The position numbers and the translations under genes are program-made. Below, in pieces: positions 23,201 through 34,585 of a stretch of 51,332 nt of DNA (the first letter of the stretch is position 1; each line of letters begins with the position of its first letter). A model generated the notes under the pieces. The model did not search any database, was not told where the DNA came from, and saw nothing but the letters and a program-made list of their open reading frames with translations. The stretch covers positions 1 to 51,332 of the forward strand of contig JBNGIS010017857.1 of NCBI GenBank assembly GCA_049999725.1, written 5' to 3'. This DNA comes from Haplomitrium mnioides. Taxonomy: Eukaryota > Marchantiophyta > Haplomitriopsida > Calobryales.

Positions 23201-23280
23201 CACTGGTCAAATATAGTGATTCTGATCATGCAAGAAGCAAGGATGATGGAAAGTCCACATCATGGTGTGCTTTACGAACG
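20212..23280 (+). mobile_element. Copia I: degenerate Ty1/Copia element (gag to start of RNase H)
   Basis: Gag at about 20240-20890: IEKFEGADFLDWKAKMQ, then VWNSLKKAYEQ, with a TAG near 20396 and a frameshift near 20620. The zinc knuckle near 20920-20960 (YCDKPDHYARNC) has Phe in place of its first Cys. Protease and integrase are barely recognisable (21100-21900). RT (about 22250-23110) reads [49 protein letters not shown] and LLGMHVQ. The active-site YVDD is YEDD. RNase H starts at about 23210 (KYSDSDHARSKDDGKST) and is cut off where the satellite begins near 23286. Order gag-PR-IN-RT-RH is that of Copia. No LTRs found. Dead. Confidence 0.85.
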
Positions 23281-23285
23281 GAGGG

Positions 23286-26200
23286 ATAGTTCAAATATTT
23301 AGATCAACAAACATAAATAACACTTACTCTTTGCATTGCTCAAATACCAAGATTAACAAAGATGGCTAACAGCTACTCATTGCATTGTCCAAATTTCTAG
23401 AACAACAAACATCACTAACAACTACGCTTTCATTGCTTAAATACCTAGCTCAACAAAGATGGCTTGTTACAGCTACTTCTCACAATGCTCAAAAACCTAG
23501 ATCAACAAAATAACAACTACTTCTTGCATTGTCAAAATACTTAGATCAACAAACATGACTAACAACTACTCATTGCAATGTCCAAATGCCTAGATCATTA
23601 AAGATGGCTAGCAATTACTCTTTACATTGTCTAAATACTTAGATCAATGAACATGACTACCAACTACTCAATACATGGCCCAAATAACTCGATCAATAAA
23701 GATGGTTAGCAACTACTCCTTGCATTGTCCAAATACTTAGATCAAGAAACATGATTAACAACTACTCATTCCATCATCAAAATACCTACATCAACAAAGA
23801 TGGCTAACAACTACTCATTGTATTGACCAAACACTAAGATCAACAAACATAAAGAACAACTACTGTTTGTATTGCTCAAAAAATTAGATCAACAAAATTA
23901 GAACAACTACTTCTTGCATAGTCCAAATACTTAGATCAACAAACATGACCAACACCTAGTGCTTGCATTGCCTAGATATCTAGAAAAATAAAGATAGCTA
24001 ACAACTACTCCTTGCATTGTCCAAATACTTAGATCAACAAACATGACTAACAACTACTCCTTGCATTCTCCAAATACCTAGATCAGTATAGATGACTAGC
24101 AACTACTCCTTGCATTGTCCAAATATTTAGATCAACAAACATGACTAACAACTACTCCTTGCATTCTCCAAATACCTAGATCAGTATAGATGACTAGCAA
24201 CTACTCCTTGCATTGCCCAAATATTTAGATCAACAAGCATGGTAAACAACTACTCCTTGCATTGCCCAAATATCTATGTCAACAAATTTTGCTAACAACT
24301 ACTCCTTGCATTGTATAAATGTTTAGATCAACAAATATAACCAACACCTACTCCTTGCATTGTTGAAATACCTAGATCAACAAAGATGGCTAATAACTAC
24401 TCTTTACATTGATCAAATACTAAATCAACAAACATGACTAAAAACTACTCCTTGCATTTGCAAAAAACTAGATCAACAAAGATGCCAAACAACTACTCCT
24501 TGCATTGTCCAAATACTTAGATCAACAAACATGACTAACACCTACTCATTATATTGCCTAAATACCTAGATCAGCAAAGATGGTTATGAACTACTCCTTG
24601 CATTGTTCAAATATTTAGAAAAACAAACATGACTTTCTAACAACTACTCCTTGCTTTGCCCACATACCTAGATCAACAAAGATGGCTAAAACCTACTTCT
24701 TGCATTGTCCAAATATTTAGATCAACAAACATGACTAACAACTATCCTTTGCATTTTCCAAATACCTAGATCAACAAAGATGACCAACAACTACTCTTTG
24801 CATTGTCTAAATACTTAGTGATTCAACAAACATAGCTAACACTTACTTCTTGCATTGTCAAAATATATAGATCAATAAAGATGGCTAACAACTACTCCTT
24901 TCATTGTCCAAATACTTAGATCAACAAACATGACTAACAACTACTTCTTGCATTGTCCAAAGTAGCTAGATCAACAAAGATGGCTATCAATTACTCCTTT
25001 TAAAAATTGTTCAAATACTTTGATCAAGGAATACTAATAATGGCTACTCATTGCATGCCCTAAATATCTAAGTCAATAAAGATGACTAACAAGTACTAAT
25101 TGCATTGTCCAAATACTTGAATCAACAAACATGACTAATACATAGCTACTTCTTACATTGCTCAAATACTTAGATCAACAAAGATGGCCAACAACTACTT
25201 TTTGGGTTGTTCAAATACTTGGATCAACAAACATGACTAACAACTACTCCTTGCATTGCTCAAATTTCTAAATCAACAAAAATGGAAAACAACTACTTTT
25301 TGCATTGTCCAAATACTTAGATCAACAAACATGACTAAAAACTACTCCTTGCATTGCCCAAATACTATGATCAACAAATATTGCCAACAACTACTTCTTG
25401 CATTGCCCAAATACTATGATCAACAAATATGCCAACAACTACTTCTTGCATTGCCCAAATGTCTAAATCAACAAAATAACAAATACTCTTTGCATTTTAT
25501 AAATACTTAGATCGACAAACATAACTAACAACTACTGCTTGCATTGTCAAAATACCTCGATCAACAAAGATGGCTAACAAGTACTCCTTGCATTGTCCAA
25601 AAACTTAGATCAACAATCATGACTAACAACTTCTCCTTGCGTGGCCCAAATAATTAAGTCAATAAATATGACTAACAAGTACTCACTGCATTGTCCAAAT
25701 ACTTAGATCAACAAAGATGGCTAACAACTACTCCTTGGATTGTCAAAATACTTGGATCAACAAACGTGACCAACAACTACTCCTTGTATTACCCAAATAT
25801 CTAAATCAACAAAAATGAATAACAACTACTTCTTGCATTGTCCAAATACTTAGATAAACAAACATGACTAACAACTACTCCTTGCATTACTCAAATACCT
25901 AGATCAACAAAGATGGCTAGCAACTACTCCTTGTATTGTTGAAATACTTACATCAACAAACATGACCAACACCTACTTCTTGAATTGCCTGAATACCTAG
26001 ATCAACAAAGATGGCAAACAACTACTCATTGCATTGTCCAAATACCTATATCAACAAAGATTGCCAACAACTACTCCTTGCATTGACCAAATACTAAGAT
26101 CAACAAACATGACTAAAATCTACTCCTTGNNNNNNNNNNTTGACCAAATACTAAGATCAACAAACATGACTAAAATCTACTCCTTGGATTGCCCAAATAA

Positions 26201-27090
26201 CTAGATCAACAAAGATGACAAACAACTACTTCTTGCATAGTCCAAATACTTTGGTCAACAAATATAAAAAAACATCTGGTCCTTGCATTACCGAAATACC
26301 TAGATCAATAAAGATGATTAAAAACTACTCCTTGCATTGTTCAAGTACTTAGAACAACAAACATAACTAACAACTACTCCTTGTATTGCACAAATACCTA
26401 GATCAACAAATATGGCTAACAACTACTCCTTGCATTTTCCAAATATTTAGATCAACAAACATGACTAACAACTACTCTTTGCATTGCCCAAATACCTAGA
26501 TCAATAAATATGGCTAACAACTACTTCTTGCATTGTCTAAATACTTAGATCAACAGACATGACTAAACACCTACTCCTTGCATTGTCAAAATACATAGAT
26601 CAACAAAGATGGCCAACAACTACTTCTCACATTGTCCAAATACTTAGATCAACAAACATGACCAACAACTGTTTGTTGCATTGCCCAAATATCTATATCA
26701 ACAAAGATGGCTAACAACTACTACTTGCAATGTCAAAATACTTAGATCAACAAACATGACTAACACCTATCTTTTGCATTGCCCAAATACTTAGATCAAC
26801 AAAGACAGCTAACAACTACTTCTTGCATTGTCGAAATACTTAATGATATCAACAAGCATGATTAACAACTACTACTTGCATTGCGCAAATATCTAGATCA
26901 ACAAAGATGGCTAAAAACTACTCTTTGCAGTGACCACATACTTAGAATAACAAACATGACTAACAACTACTCCTTGCATTGCTCAGGTACATAGATCAAC
27001 AAAGATGGCTAACAACTGCTCCTTGCAATGCCTAAATACCTAAATCAACAACATAACAACTACTCCTTGCATTGCCCAAATACTTATATC
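23286..27090. repeat. 49-bp satellite, block 1
   Basis: Tandem monomers of 49 bp such as AAATACCTAGATCAACAAAG then ATGGCTAACAACTACTCCTT then GCATTGTCC. They often alternate with a second type carrying CTTAGATCAACAAACATGAC and CATTGCCC, which gives a 98-bp dimer. Monomers differ by roughly 10-20 percent, so this is an old, diversified array. It starts inside the RNase H of Copia I and ends at the 5' LTR of Copia II. Short frames in it follow from the repeat. Confidence 0.96.
26130..26139. other. Assembly gap, 10 N, flanked by the same 47 bp on both sides
   Basis: 26083-26129 and 26140-26186 are identical (starting TTGACCAAATACTAAGATC, ending TCTACTCCTTG). The duplicated length is 47 bp as at 10743-10846, although the satellite period here is 49, which points to an assembler overlap and not biology. 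Confidence 0.9.
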
Positions 27091-27310
27091 TGTTAAGATA
27101 TAACATTAATAGTTAATATTCTAAGCTATATTAGATTTGTTAATATAAACTGTAATCTAGTTTTACTATAAGAACACATAGTTGTAGTTATATGTAAGAT
27201 GAGATGAGAAGAGATATTGGAGAGATGATATGAGGAGGGATAGAGGAGATGAGCTTTTGAGCCTTGGATATATTTTCTATTGAATGATTTCCCATTTTCC
27301 TCCTTTAACA
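27091..27310 (+). repeat. 5' LTR of Copia II (220 bp)
   Basis: Starts TGTTAAGATATAACA and ends CCTCCTTTAACA, giving the short inverted TGTTA/TAACA ends usual for LTRs. It is followed by CGTTTTCAGCACGAGG, not the common TGGTATCAGAGC primer site. A similar TATCAGCACGAG string follows the LTR in some plant Copia elements, as I remember it. Confidence 0.8.
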
Positions 27311-29640
27311 CGTTTTCAGCACGAGGATTGTTTTTAATATTAAAAAAATAAATAAAATTTATTTCAACTTTCTGTATAGAAAAGTTTTAATTAATTTTTT
27401 TAACAATTTCATATAATTTTTATCGTTCCTCTATTTTTTTTAGTTTGCCCGCAACCACTCGACTTTTTTCTTTTTTGTTTGGGTTGGATGGGATGATTGT
27501 AAAAAGCAGATGGTAATGACGAGTGTTTCCAAGTAACCCACAATTCCATTGCCCTCTTCCTTCGTATCAAATTCATTCCCATTCCCTTCCCCCCAACAAT
27601 TTTCAGTGCCTATGTTGACACATCCGTGCTGGTATGGAATGGAGGATGTCAGGATCCTACATCAATTACAGTATTTGAATTGGAGGAATTCAACACTAAT
27701 GCAAGAAAATTTTCATTCAAACTGCACCAAACTACTAGGTAAGTGTGGGGCTAGCCTACACAGCTTACAATGTAATGAAAAATCATTGTGCTCGGATTAA
27801 CAATCAAAGCAAACTGGATATATTGGCTACTACAACACGTAGCTGGCAATTTTGGCCATCATTCTCGTTGATTCCAATTTAAGAAGATGTATCTAGACAC
27901 ACTTGTGGAGGCAAGATTCAAGATATAAATCAAGAGGCAACTACTACTTGTGCCAGACATATACTTATCTGAACCAGTTAGAAATAACACTTGGAACTCG
28001 AATGTGATGCATTGTCAAGTAAGTAAAGTGGGTTATAATCCAAACTTGATTCTTTTCTTCTTCTCAAACCTGGAATATCTTGATGTTATAGTTCCAAAAC
28101 TTTGTTGCAACCATTCTGCTAGAGACAACAGAATGAGTGCATACCACAAGCAAATACAGAACAGGTTATTAATGAACTCCTACCCAAAGAATTGAGGCAA
28201 TGACCTACCATTCAACAATCCTATATAGGATTCTGCAGAAGCAAAGAACCAAAGATGATGATGTGAAGAAAAGAACAAACACAATTTCAAAAGAAACCCA
28301 TCGGTTGAAGAAGAAAATTTGTAGGGCTGAAAGAATTCAAATAAGATTGTTGGAGAAACATAAATTGACAAAACAGCATACTGGTTGAAGCAGATTGAAG
28401 AGCTAAAAAATCAAAATCAAAGAGGATGGAATAAACCTGCACAAGCAAAGAAACCCTTTTTGTAAAACAGAACGAAACTAAAATTGAAAACCAAATAGAC
28501 GACCTGACTGCTACGAACAAAGAACAAATCGACGACTGAAAGCTTGAAACTTGATTTAAATACATTTGATGCATGAAGATGAGCTACATTTGAATAAAAC
28601 ACATTCAAAGAGATTGCAAAAAAAAATATTATACCTATTTGACAAGAACAGCATATCTCGACGAAGAAGAGCTGATCGATGAACAACATATTGACGAAAC
28701 AAACAAAATAGTATTCAAACCAGAAATTGCCAGAACATGCATGTTTGAGGATCGGATTAAATAAGAAAAGAATGATCATGCAAACCCTAAGTTGACGAAG
28801 AATAGCTCGATGAAGCAACAAGCAATGTGGGATTCATTGATCATGACTATTGGGAGGAGTGTATAAGAAATCAACGCTACAACAAAGAATATATTAGGGA
28901 ATAATTTCTTTGACTCCAAAGAAATCAGCAATCTGCTCAAATCTTCTTGAAAGAAAAAGAACAACAACATATCAAAGAACAAAAGTTGTACAATATATTT
29001 GCTCGAAGAAGCCTGATTGACAATAAGTTGAAGAAGTAAATCAAAGAAGACCTAAAGCTGCAAATGAACACTTGAGCACTATGACTCGACAAAACCTTGA
29101 AGAGTCGAGCACTTATGCAATGTGGATCAGTTCAATGACATGACAAAAATTACATATAGCATTCAATACGTTGGATTTCTTGCAGGAGAATACAATGTAT
29201 GATTCTCTGAAATTGCAAGAGAACAGAGTACCTTGCTGCAAGAGTAATTGTAAGATGTTGTTGGAGAAGATAACCCAATTATGAAGATTGAAGATACAAA
29301 ACAGAAGAATATGAAGAAATTACAAAGCATCCATAAGAAAAATGATCAATTGAGCTTTGGTGAAGGAGGATATCAGATATAATTGTTGCTGAGACACTCC
29401 AAAATTGCAAATTGATAGTTGGAGAGTGCTGATTCAAGACTGAATTGCAACAACATACAAGTTCAAATTCTGTCTACAACAAATATATCATGGAAGATAC
29501 ACATCTCAAATAGATTTGAGCTATTCTCAATACAACAAATCAAAGATCGAATCAGTTTTCAGCAAGTTGAACAAGATTTCTCTAAATTTTCAGCATTTGT
29601 TATTTTATACTTTGAGCACTGAATTGTTGAACATTGAATT
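27311..29640 (+). other. Long leader of Copia II, no recognised gene
   Basis: 2.3 kb between the LTR and gag, unusually long for Copia. It is A-rich on the plus strand with GAAGAA/ACGAAGAAGA phrases. The longest frames (for example 27549-27800, + and 28417-28821, -) match nothing I recognise. It could be an expanded leader, captured host sequence or a nested insertion. Confidence 0.5.
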
Positions 29641-30560
29641 GTAAGATAGTCATAGAAAAACTCAAATTCAAACCATTGACCATAGATGGAGAGAATCACC
29701 TCTCATGGTCATTGGATGCTGCAGCACACCTTGTCTCTAAGGGATTAAAGACAACAATTCTAACTGATGAAGATATAAATACACAACAGAAAGCATAGGC
29801 ACTGGTTTTCCTGAGGCATCACGTTAGCGATTGTCTCAAACTCTAGCATCTTAATAAGAGCAATCCTAGAACTCTGTGAGATCAACTCAAGGACAGGTTT
29901 GATCATACAAAGACTATCCACTTGCCCAAGCCAAACATGATTGGGTTAATCTCAGAGTTCAAGACTTCACTACAATTTCTAAATACAACAGTGAATTATT
30001 CAGGATTACCTTACAACTCGCTTTATGTGAGCAACATGTTAATGATGAGGAATAGATAGAGAAGACTCTATCAACATTCCATCCGACAAATATGATTCTG
30101 TCCATGTAGTACAAAAATATGAGATTCATACGATACACAAAATTGATAGCTCATAGGCTAATTGCTGAGAAGCATCAAGAGCTTTTATTGAAGAACTCTA
30201 AAAAGTCAGACCACCCAACACATTGCCCATTTCTCAACCTCCTAGAAAATTTTATTCTCAACCTACAATAAATAGAGGCACTTTCAGCTGAAGAGCCAAT
30301 TACACAAGTGAAAGACAAGTTTCCAAAAGGGGCAGATTTCCCAATTTAGGCCAAGGAAAATCATTCAAGAGGAGGAGTAGAGGCCAAACTATGCGTGGTT
30401 TCCCTTATACAAGAGGAAGCAGAAGTGGCTAACCTTCTACTCTGAGTTGATCTGCACCATCGACAAGTCATCCTCCTACAACAATTGTATGTTTCATGTG
30501 TGGAACATAGAGACACACTCAAAAGAGGTGTAGAATCCCTGCACATCTGGTTTCCTTATA
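29640..30560 (+). pseudogene. Copia II gag remnant
   Basis: From about 29650 the frame reads KLKFKPLTIDGENHLSW, the usual start of Copia gag (F-x-G-x-N-x-x-W pattern), broken by several stops. Near 30488-30530 lies a CCHC knuckle (CFMCGT, one stop, RHTQKRC) with C-x2-C-x4-H-x4-C spacing, preceded by an Arg/Gly-rich stretch (KRRSRGQTMRGF). It normally packages element RNA. Confidence 0.7.
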
Positions 30561-30627
30561 CAACTAGAGTAAACACAATGCTATACAACCAGAAACTCAT
30601 GGTACCTTTTTTGAAAAGGAAGAGACC

Positions 30628-31830
30628 TTGAGTGATTACATTGAGAATGATGTAGATCTTGCAGAAAACCACATGATCACCATCAATTCTCAAATCCTGC
30701 CTCTTGAAGACAACAGAACTTGCATCATTGATAGTGGATGTACTCATACCATCTTGAAATGCAGATCTTACTTCTCTCATATTACACCATTGAGTTGGCA
30801 GACGACGACCATCATGGGGAGTAATAATCTTGAAGAAAGACATGGACCAGCGAAGATCATTTTACTGCAGGGGACAATTCTGCATATTGAATATGCTATT
30901 TATGCTCCCAGTGCTACTAGGAATTTGATCAGCTTTAAGAACATATGTGACAATGACTTCCATATACATACTAGTACTCGTAGAGATCAGGAAGTCTCAC
31001 ACATTTTGCAAAAGACTCATTTGGGCATGATCATAAAGGAAACACTCTTTGCTTACCCGCTTGGGTTCTATGTCATGCAAATCCATACCTTTCATATTTC
31101 TGCACTGCAAACTGATCAATCAAAGTTATGGCACAAAGATTTGGGACATCTGGATATTGCTATGTTTCATAGGATAATAAAAGTGACCCGAAATATTCCC
31201 ACTAGCATTAGCCCCTGATCAATCATGCAGCCATGCAGCGCATGTTCTCAAGGGAAATTGGTCCTTTGACCAGTGGTATCCAAGACTATTATGGATATAC
31301 CAAAATTCCTTGAACAAATACATGTTGATGTGTGTGGTCATATTGACCCACCGAGTAGCTTATTTCGACATTTTTTTGTTATCATATGTGCTTCATCTAA
31401 GTGGTCACAAATCTCTTTGCTTTCTACCCAAAATTTAGTCTTTCCAAATAACCCAATCAGAGTTCTAAGAGTGGACAATGCGGAAGAATTTACATCAAAG
31501 AAATTTGATGATTTTTGTATGACTACAGGCACAGATGTCCAATACTTGGTAGTGCATATATATCCATTTTCATAATGGTATTATTGAGCAAGCAATACGC
31601 AACATTCAAATGATTGCACGACCCATGCTACTGCACACCAAATTGTCGGTTTCAGCTTGGGATCATGTATACAGTATTACATGCTGCATCACTATTGAAA
31701 TATCGACCATCATCATCTCATTCCTTGACTCCTCACCAGCTTGCCTTCGAGACTACTCCCGATTAATGTCACCTTCAAGTTTTTGGATGCCAAGTCCTTG
31801 TACCTATTATGGGTCCAATACGGACTAAGA
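30628..31830 (+). pseudogene. Copia II protease and integrase
   Basis: The protease active site reads IIDSGCTHTI near 30725, and an open frame of 196 codons runs from 30628. The pre-integrase zinc region has LWHKDLGHLDIAMFHRI near 31127 and then a CSACSQGK-like pair near 31235. The integrase core has IHVDVCGH (first Asp) near 31320 and VDNAEEF (second Asp and an E) near 31470. A TGA at 31216-31218, another stop near 31267 and a frameshift near 31560 interrupt it. These domains process the polyprotein and insert cDNA. Confidence 0.82.
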
Positions 31831-31835
31831 TGGGT

Positions 31836-31838
<3 letters not shown>

Positions 31839-31883
<45 letters not shown>
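31839..31883. repeat. (TA)n microsatellite inside Copia II
   Basis: About 22 TA units in the linker between integrase and RT. It is a secondary expansion inside a dead coding region. Confidence 0.97.
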
Positions 31884-31885
<2 letters not shown>

Positions 31886-32428
31886 CTCTCCTTCTATTAT
31901 GTGCTCTTTGGAACCATCCACAATGGATGTATTTCATTCGAGATTTGCAGAATGCCATTTCTATGAGGACACTTTTCCATCTTTATTTGAGGAACAAAAT
32001 AAATTATTCTCAATATTGAAAGAACTGCAATGGGTAATATCATCCACTTTAGGGATTGAACAACAATCTAAGCAATGTGAGGATGAAGTCAAGAGATTAT
32101 TATATTTAACTAGAATAGTCAAACAATTACCAAACTCATTTAATGAGATTGCAAAGGTGACTAGATCACACATACATGCTGAGAATGTCCCTTCACGTTT
32201 GCAAGAGTTGACGAAACCAACACAAGATCAGCAACCAATGGTAAAGAGAGGATGTTCTTTAGGTGCCAAAGACTCTCAACCCCGATAAAGAGTTTTGACT
32301 CAAAGGATATTACCCTCTATAGATGTGCTATCATCATCTAATGCACATATACCTCCACCAATTGTTCTCCTATAGAAATCCCAGAAAAATAAAGAAATTT
32401 TTATTCACTATATGAATATTGTGACCAT

Positions 32429-32431
<3 letters not shown>

Positions 32432-32497
<66 letters not shown>
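32432..32497. repeat. Compound (GA)n(GT)n microsatellite inside Copia II
   Basis: About 18 GA units to 32468 followed at once by about 14 GT units from 32469. It lies in the integrase-RT linker just before the RT domain. Confidence 0.97.
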
Positions 32498-32589
32498 CAA
32501 ATAGATGATCATTTTTCATATATGATTTCTCAGACTATTTTTGATATTCCCCCCGATCTAGAGGCTGTTAAAGAGGCACAAAACAGCCT

Positions 32590-34360
32590 TGATTTGCCGG
32601 AATAGGAAAAAGCAATGAATTCACAATTGGATTCTATGATCCAAAGGAAAGTGTTTGGACCTGTTGTCCCCACACCTCATGACACCCACCTTATAGGTTA
32701 TCGATGGATATTTGTCAAAAAATGTAATGTTAAAGGCAAAATTGTCAAATATAAGGCACGTCTTGTAGCCAAAAGCTATACACATCTAAATACCTGAAAG
32801 AGACTTTAGCATTACACTTTAGTGCCTCACATATGCCCCTGTCATGGATGCTATCACTTACTGGTACCTAGTTGGCTTTTCTCTAGGACATGAGCTCATG
32901 ATACATCAAATGGATGTAGGGACAACATACCTTTATGGTAGATTAGATACCCAGATCTATATGAGAGCACCCTCAAAGCTAATTGCTAGTCGTATCTATC
33001 ATATTCAGAGGAAGCATGTCTCCAAGGAGAAACCTTAGACCCATACATCTACTTCTACACACCATACCACTATGAGGCCTAGTGTAGTGAGTACTAGGCA
33101 TGGACCTATAGTTTTTATGATGCAGATATCAACGAGTACACCTTTAGCCCCTCTTATACATCAATCCATGCATGTGGCCAAGGATGAATATGCAATCCAG
33201 ATCATGCAATCTATATATGGACTTAAGCATAGTGATAGAATATGGTATCAAAAATTTCAGTAAGAGATGTTAGCTATGGGTTTTCACCATGATGACATTG
33301 CGCCATGCTTATTCATTAAACATATCAACAATGAATTTATAATTGTTGCGATTTATGTTGATGATATTAATCTTTGTGGTTATAAATCTTTACTTAAGCA
33401 TACTGCTATAATGCTTAAGAAAAAATTTTATATGAAAGATATTGGCGAGACTAATCATTGTTTAAGCCTTCAATTTGAGTACTTACAAGAAAGATGGCAT
33501 ACTTTTGCATCAAAGTACATATACTAAGAAGGTCTTCAAACAATTTAATATGGATAAATCTCATCTTGTTACATCTCTGATGGAGGTACATACATTGGAT
33601 CGAGATAAGTATATGTTCAGGAAGAGAACCAAAAATGAACCCTTACTTGGATCTGAGAAGCCTTATCTCTCAGCCATTGGAGCTCTTATATTTCTTGCCA
33701 ACCAAACTAATGTTGATATTTCATTTGCCATGAACTTGCTTTCTAGACATAGTTCACAACCTAATGTATGGCATTGGAATTGAATTAAACGAATCTTACA
33801 ATACTTATAAGGCACCATTGATATGGGACTTTATTACCCTTGACACACTAATAAGATCCTCACCAGTTATGATGATGCTGGATATCTATCTGATACAGAC
33901 ATTGCAAACTCACAAACTGGCTATGTATTCCTATATATCCCTACTGCTATATCTTGGAAGAGTACTAAGCAACCACTAACTTGTACCTCTTAAATTTATT
34001 CAGAGATTATAGCACTATATGAGGCTAGTAGAGAGTGTATTTGGCTTAGAAGGATGATTGATCATATAAATGTGCATGTTGGTTTGCCTTGTTTGATTAA
34101 TCCTAATGTTTTATATGAAGATAATTTGTCATGTGTTAAATAGGTTTCCAAGGGATTCATTAAAGAAGACCTTATCAATCACATTGCGCCAAAATTCTTT
34201 TTTACTCATGAGCAATAGGATGAGACTATTTTTGTGTAGATTATTGCACGCAAAGACAATCGAGCCAACTTGTTTATGAAGACATTGACTCCGGCACTTC
34301 ATCGACTCCATTGTGACGACATTGGTCTACGTCCACTTTCTCGACTCTTGGATGATTGAT
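32590..34360 (+). pseudogene. Copia II reverse transcriptase and RNase H
   Basis: RT begins KAMNSQLDSMIQRKVFGPV (about 32610) and IGYRWIFVKKCN, then KARLVAKSYTH, HQMDVGTTYLYG and QSIYGLKHSDRIWYQKF. The active site IYVDDINL is intact near 33353. The RT tail MKDIGETNHCLSLQ and the PYLSAIGALIFLANQTNVD block follow. RNase H continues to about 34360 with DDAGYLSDTD, ISWKSTKQ and YEASRECIWLRRM. Stops at 32795, 33036, 33260 and beyond, with several frame changes, break the frame. Compared with Copia I, more motifs survive, so this insertion is younger or better preserved. Confidence 0.88.
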
Positions 34361-34585
34361 ATGATATTATTATTATTTTTTTCATCTATTTTTCCACGGA
34401 TCTACATGGTTGCACTCTTTCTCTCGCAGGACTATGAGAGGGTTTTAATGAGGCAACACCTTCATCTTGCATAGAAACATCTCATAGATGAGTTGTTGAA
34501 GTTTGTATAACCTAGATAACTATATCTTATTGTTTGATTGTAGCAATCCCATATTACAACCAAGAGGAAGTATTAAGTTATAACA

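Larger units (their letters stand above)
27091..34585 (+). mobile_element. Copia II: nearly full Ty1/Copia element inserted in the satellite
   Basis: 5' LTR, long leader, gag, protease, integrase, RT and RNase H occur in Copia order on the plus strand. The 3' end has a purine tract (AACCAAGAGGAAG, 34558-34570) followed by only the first 15 bases of the 3' LTR (34571-34585, 13 of 15 matching the 5' LTR start). Satellite flanks both sides. Many stops and frameshifts make it inactive. Confidence 0.9.

Noticed and set aside
27126-27311. Small minus-strand gene in the Copia II 5' LTR
   Set aside because: Coincides almost exactly with the LTR and has no recognisable domain.
31741-32019. Membrane-like (YI)n protein segment
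   Set aside because: It is the TA microsatellite translated inside a dead Copia linker.
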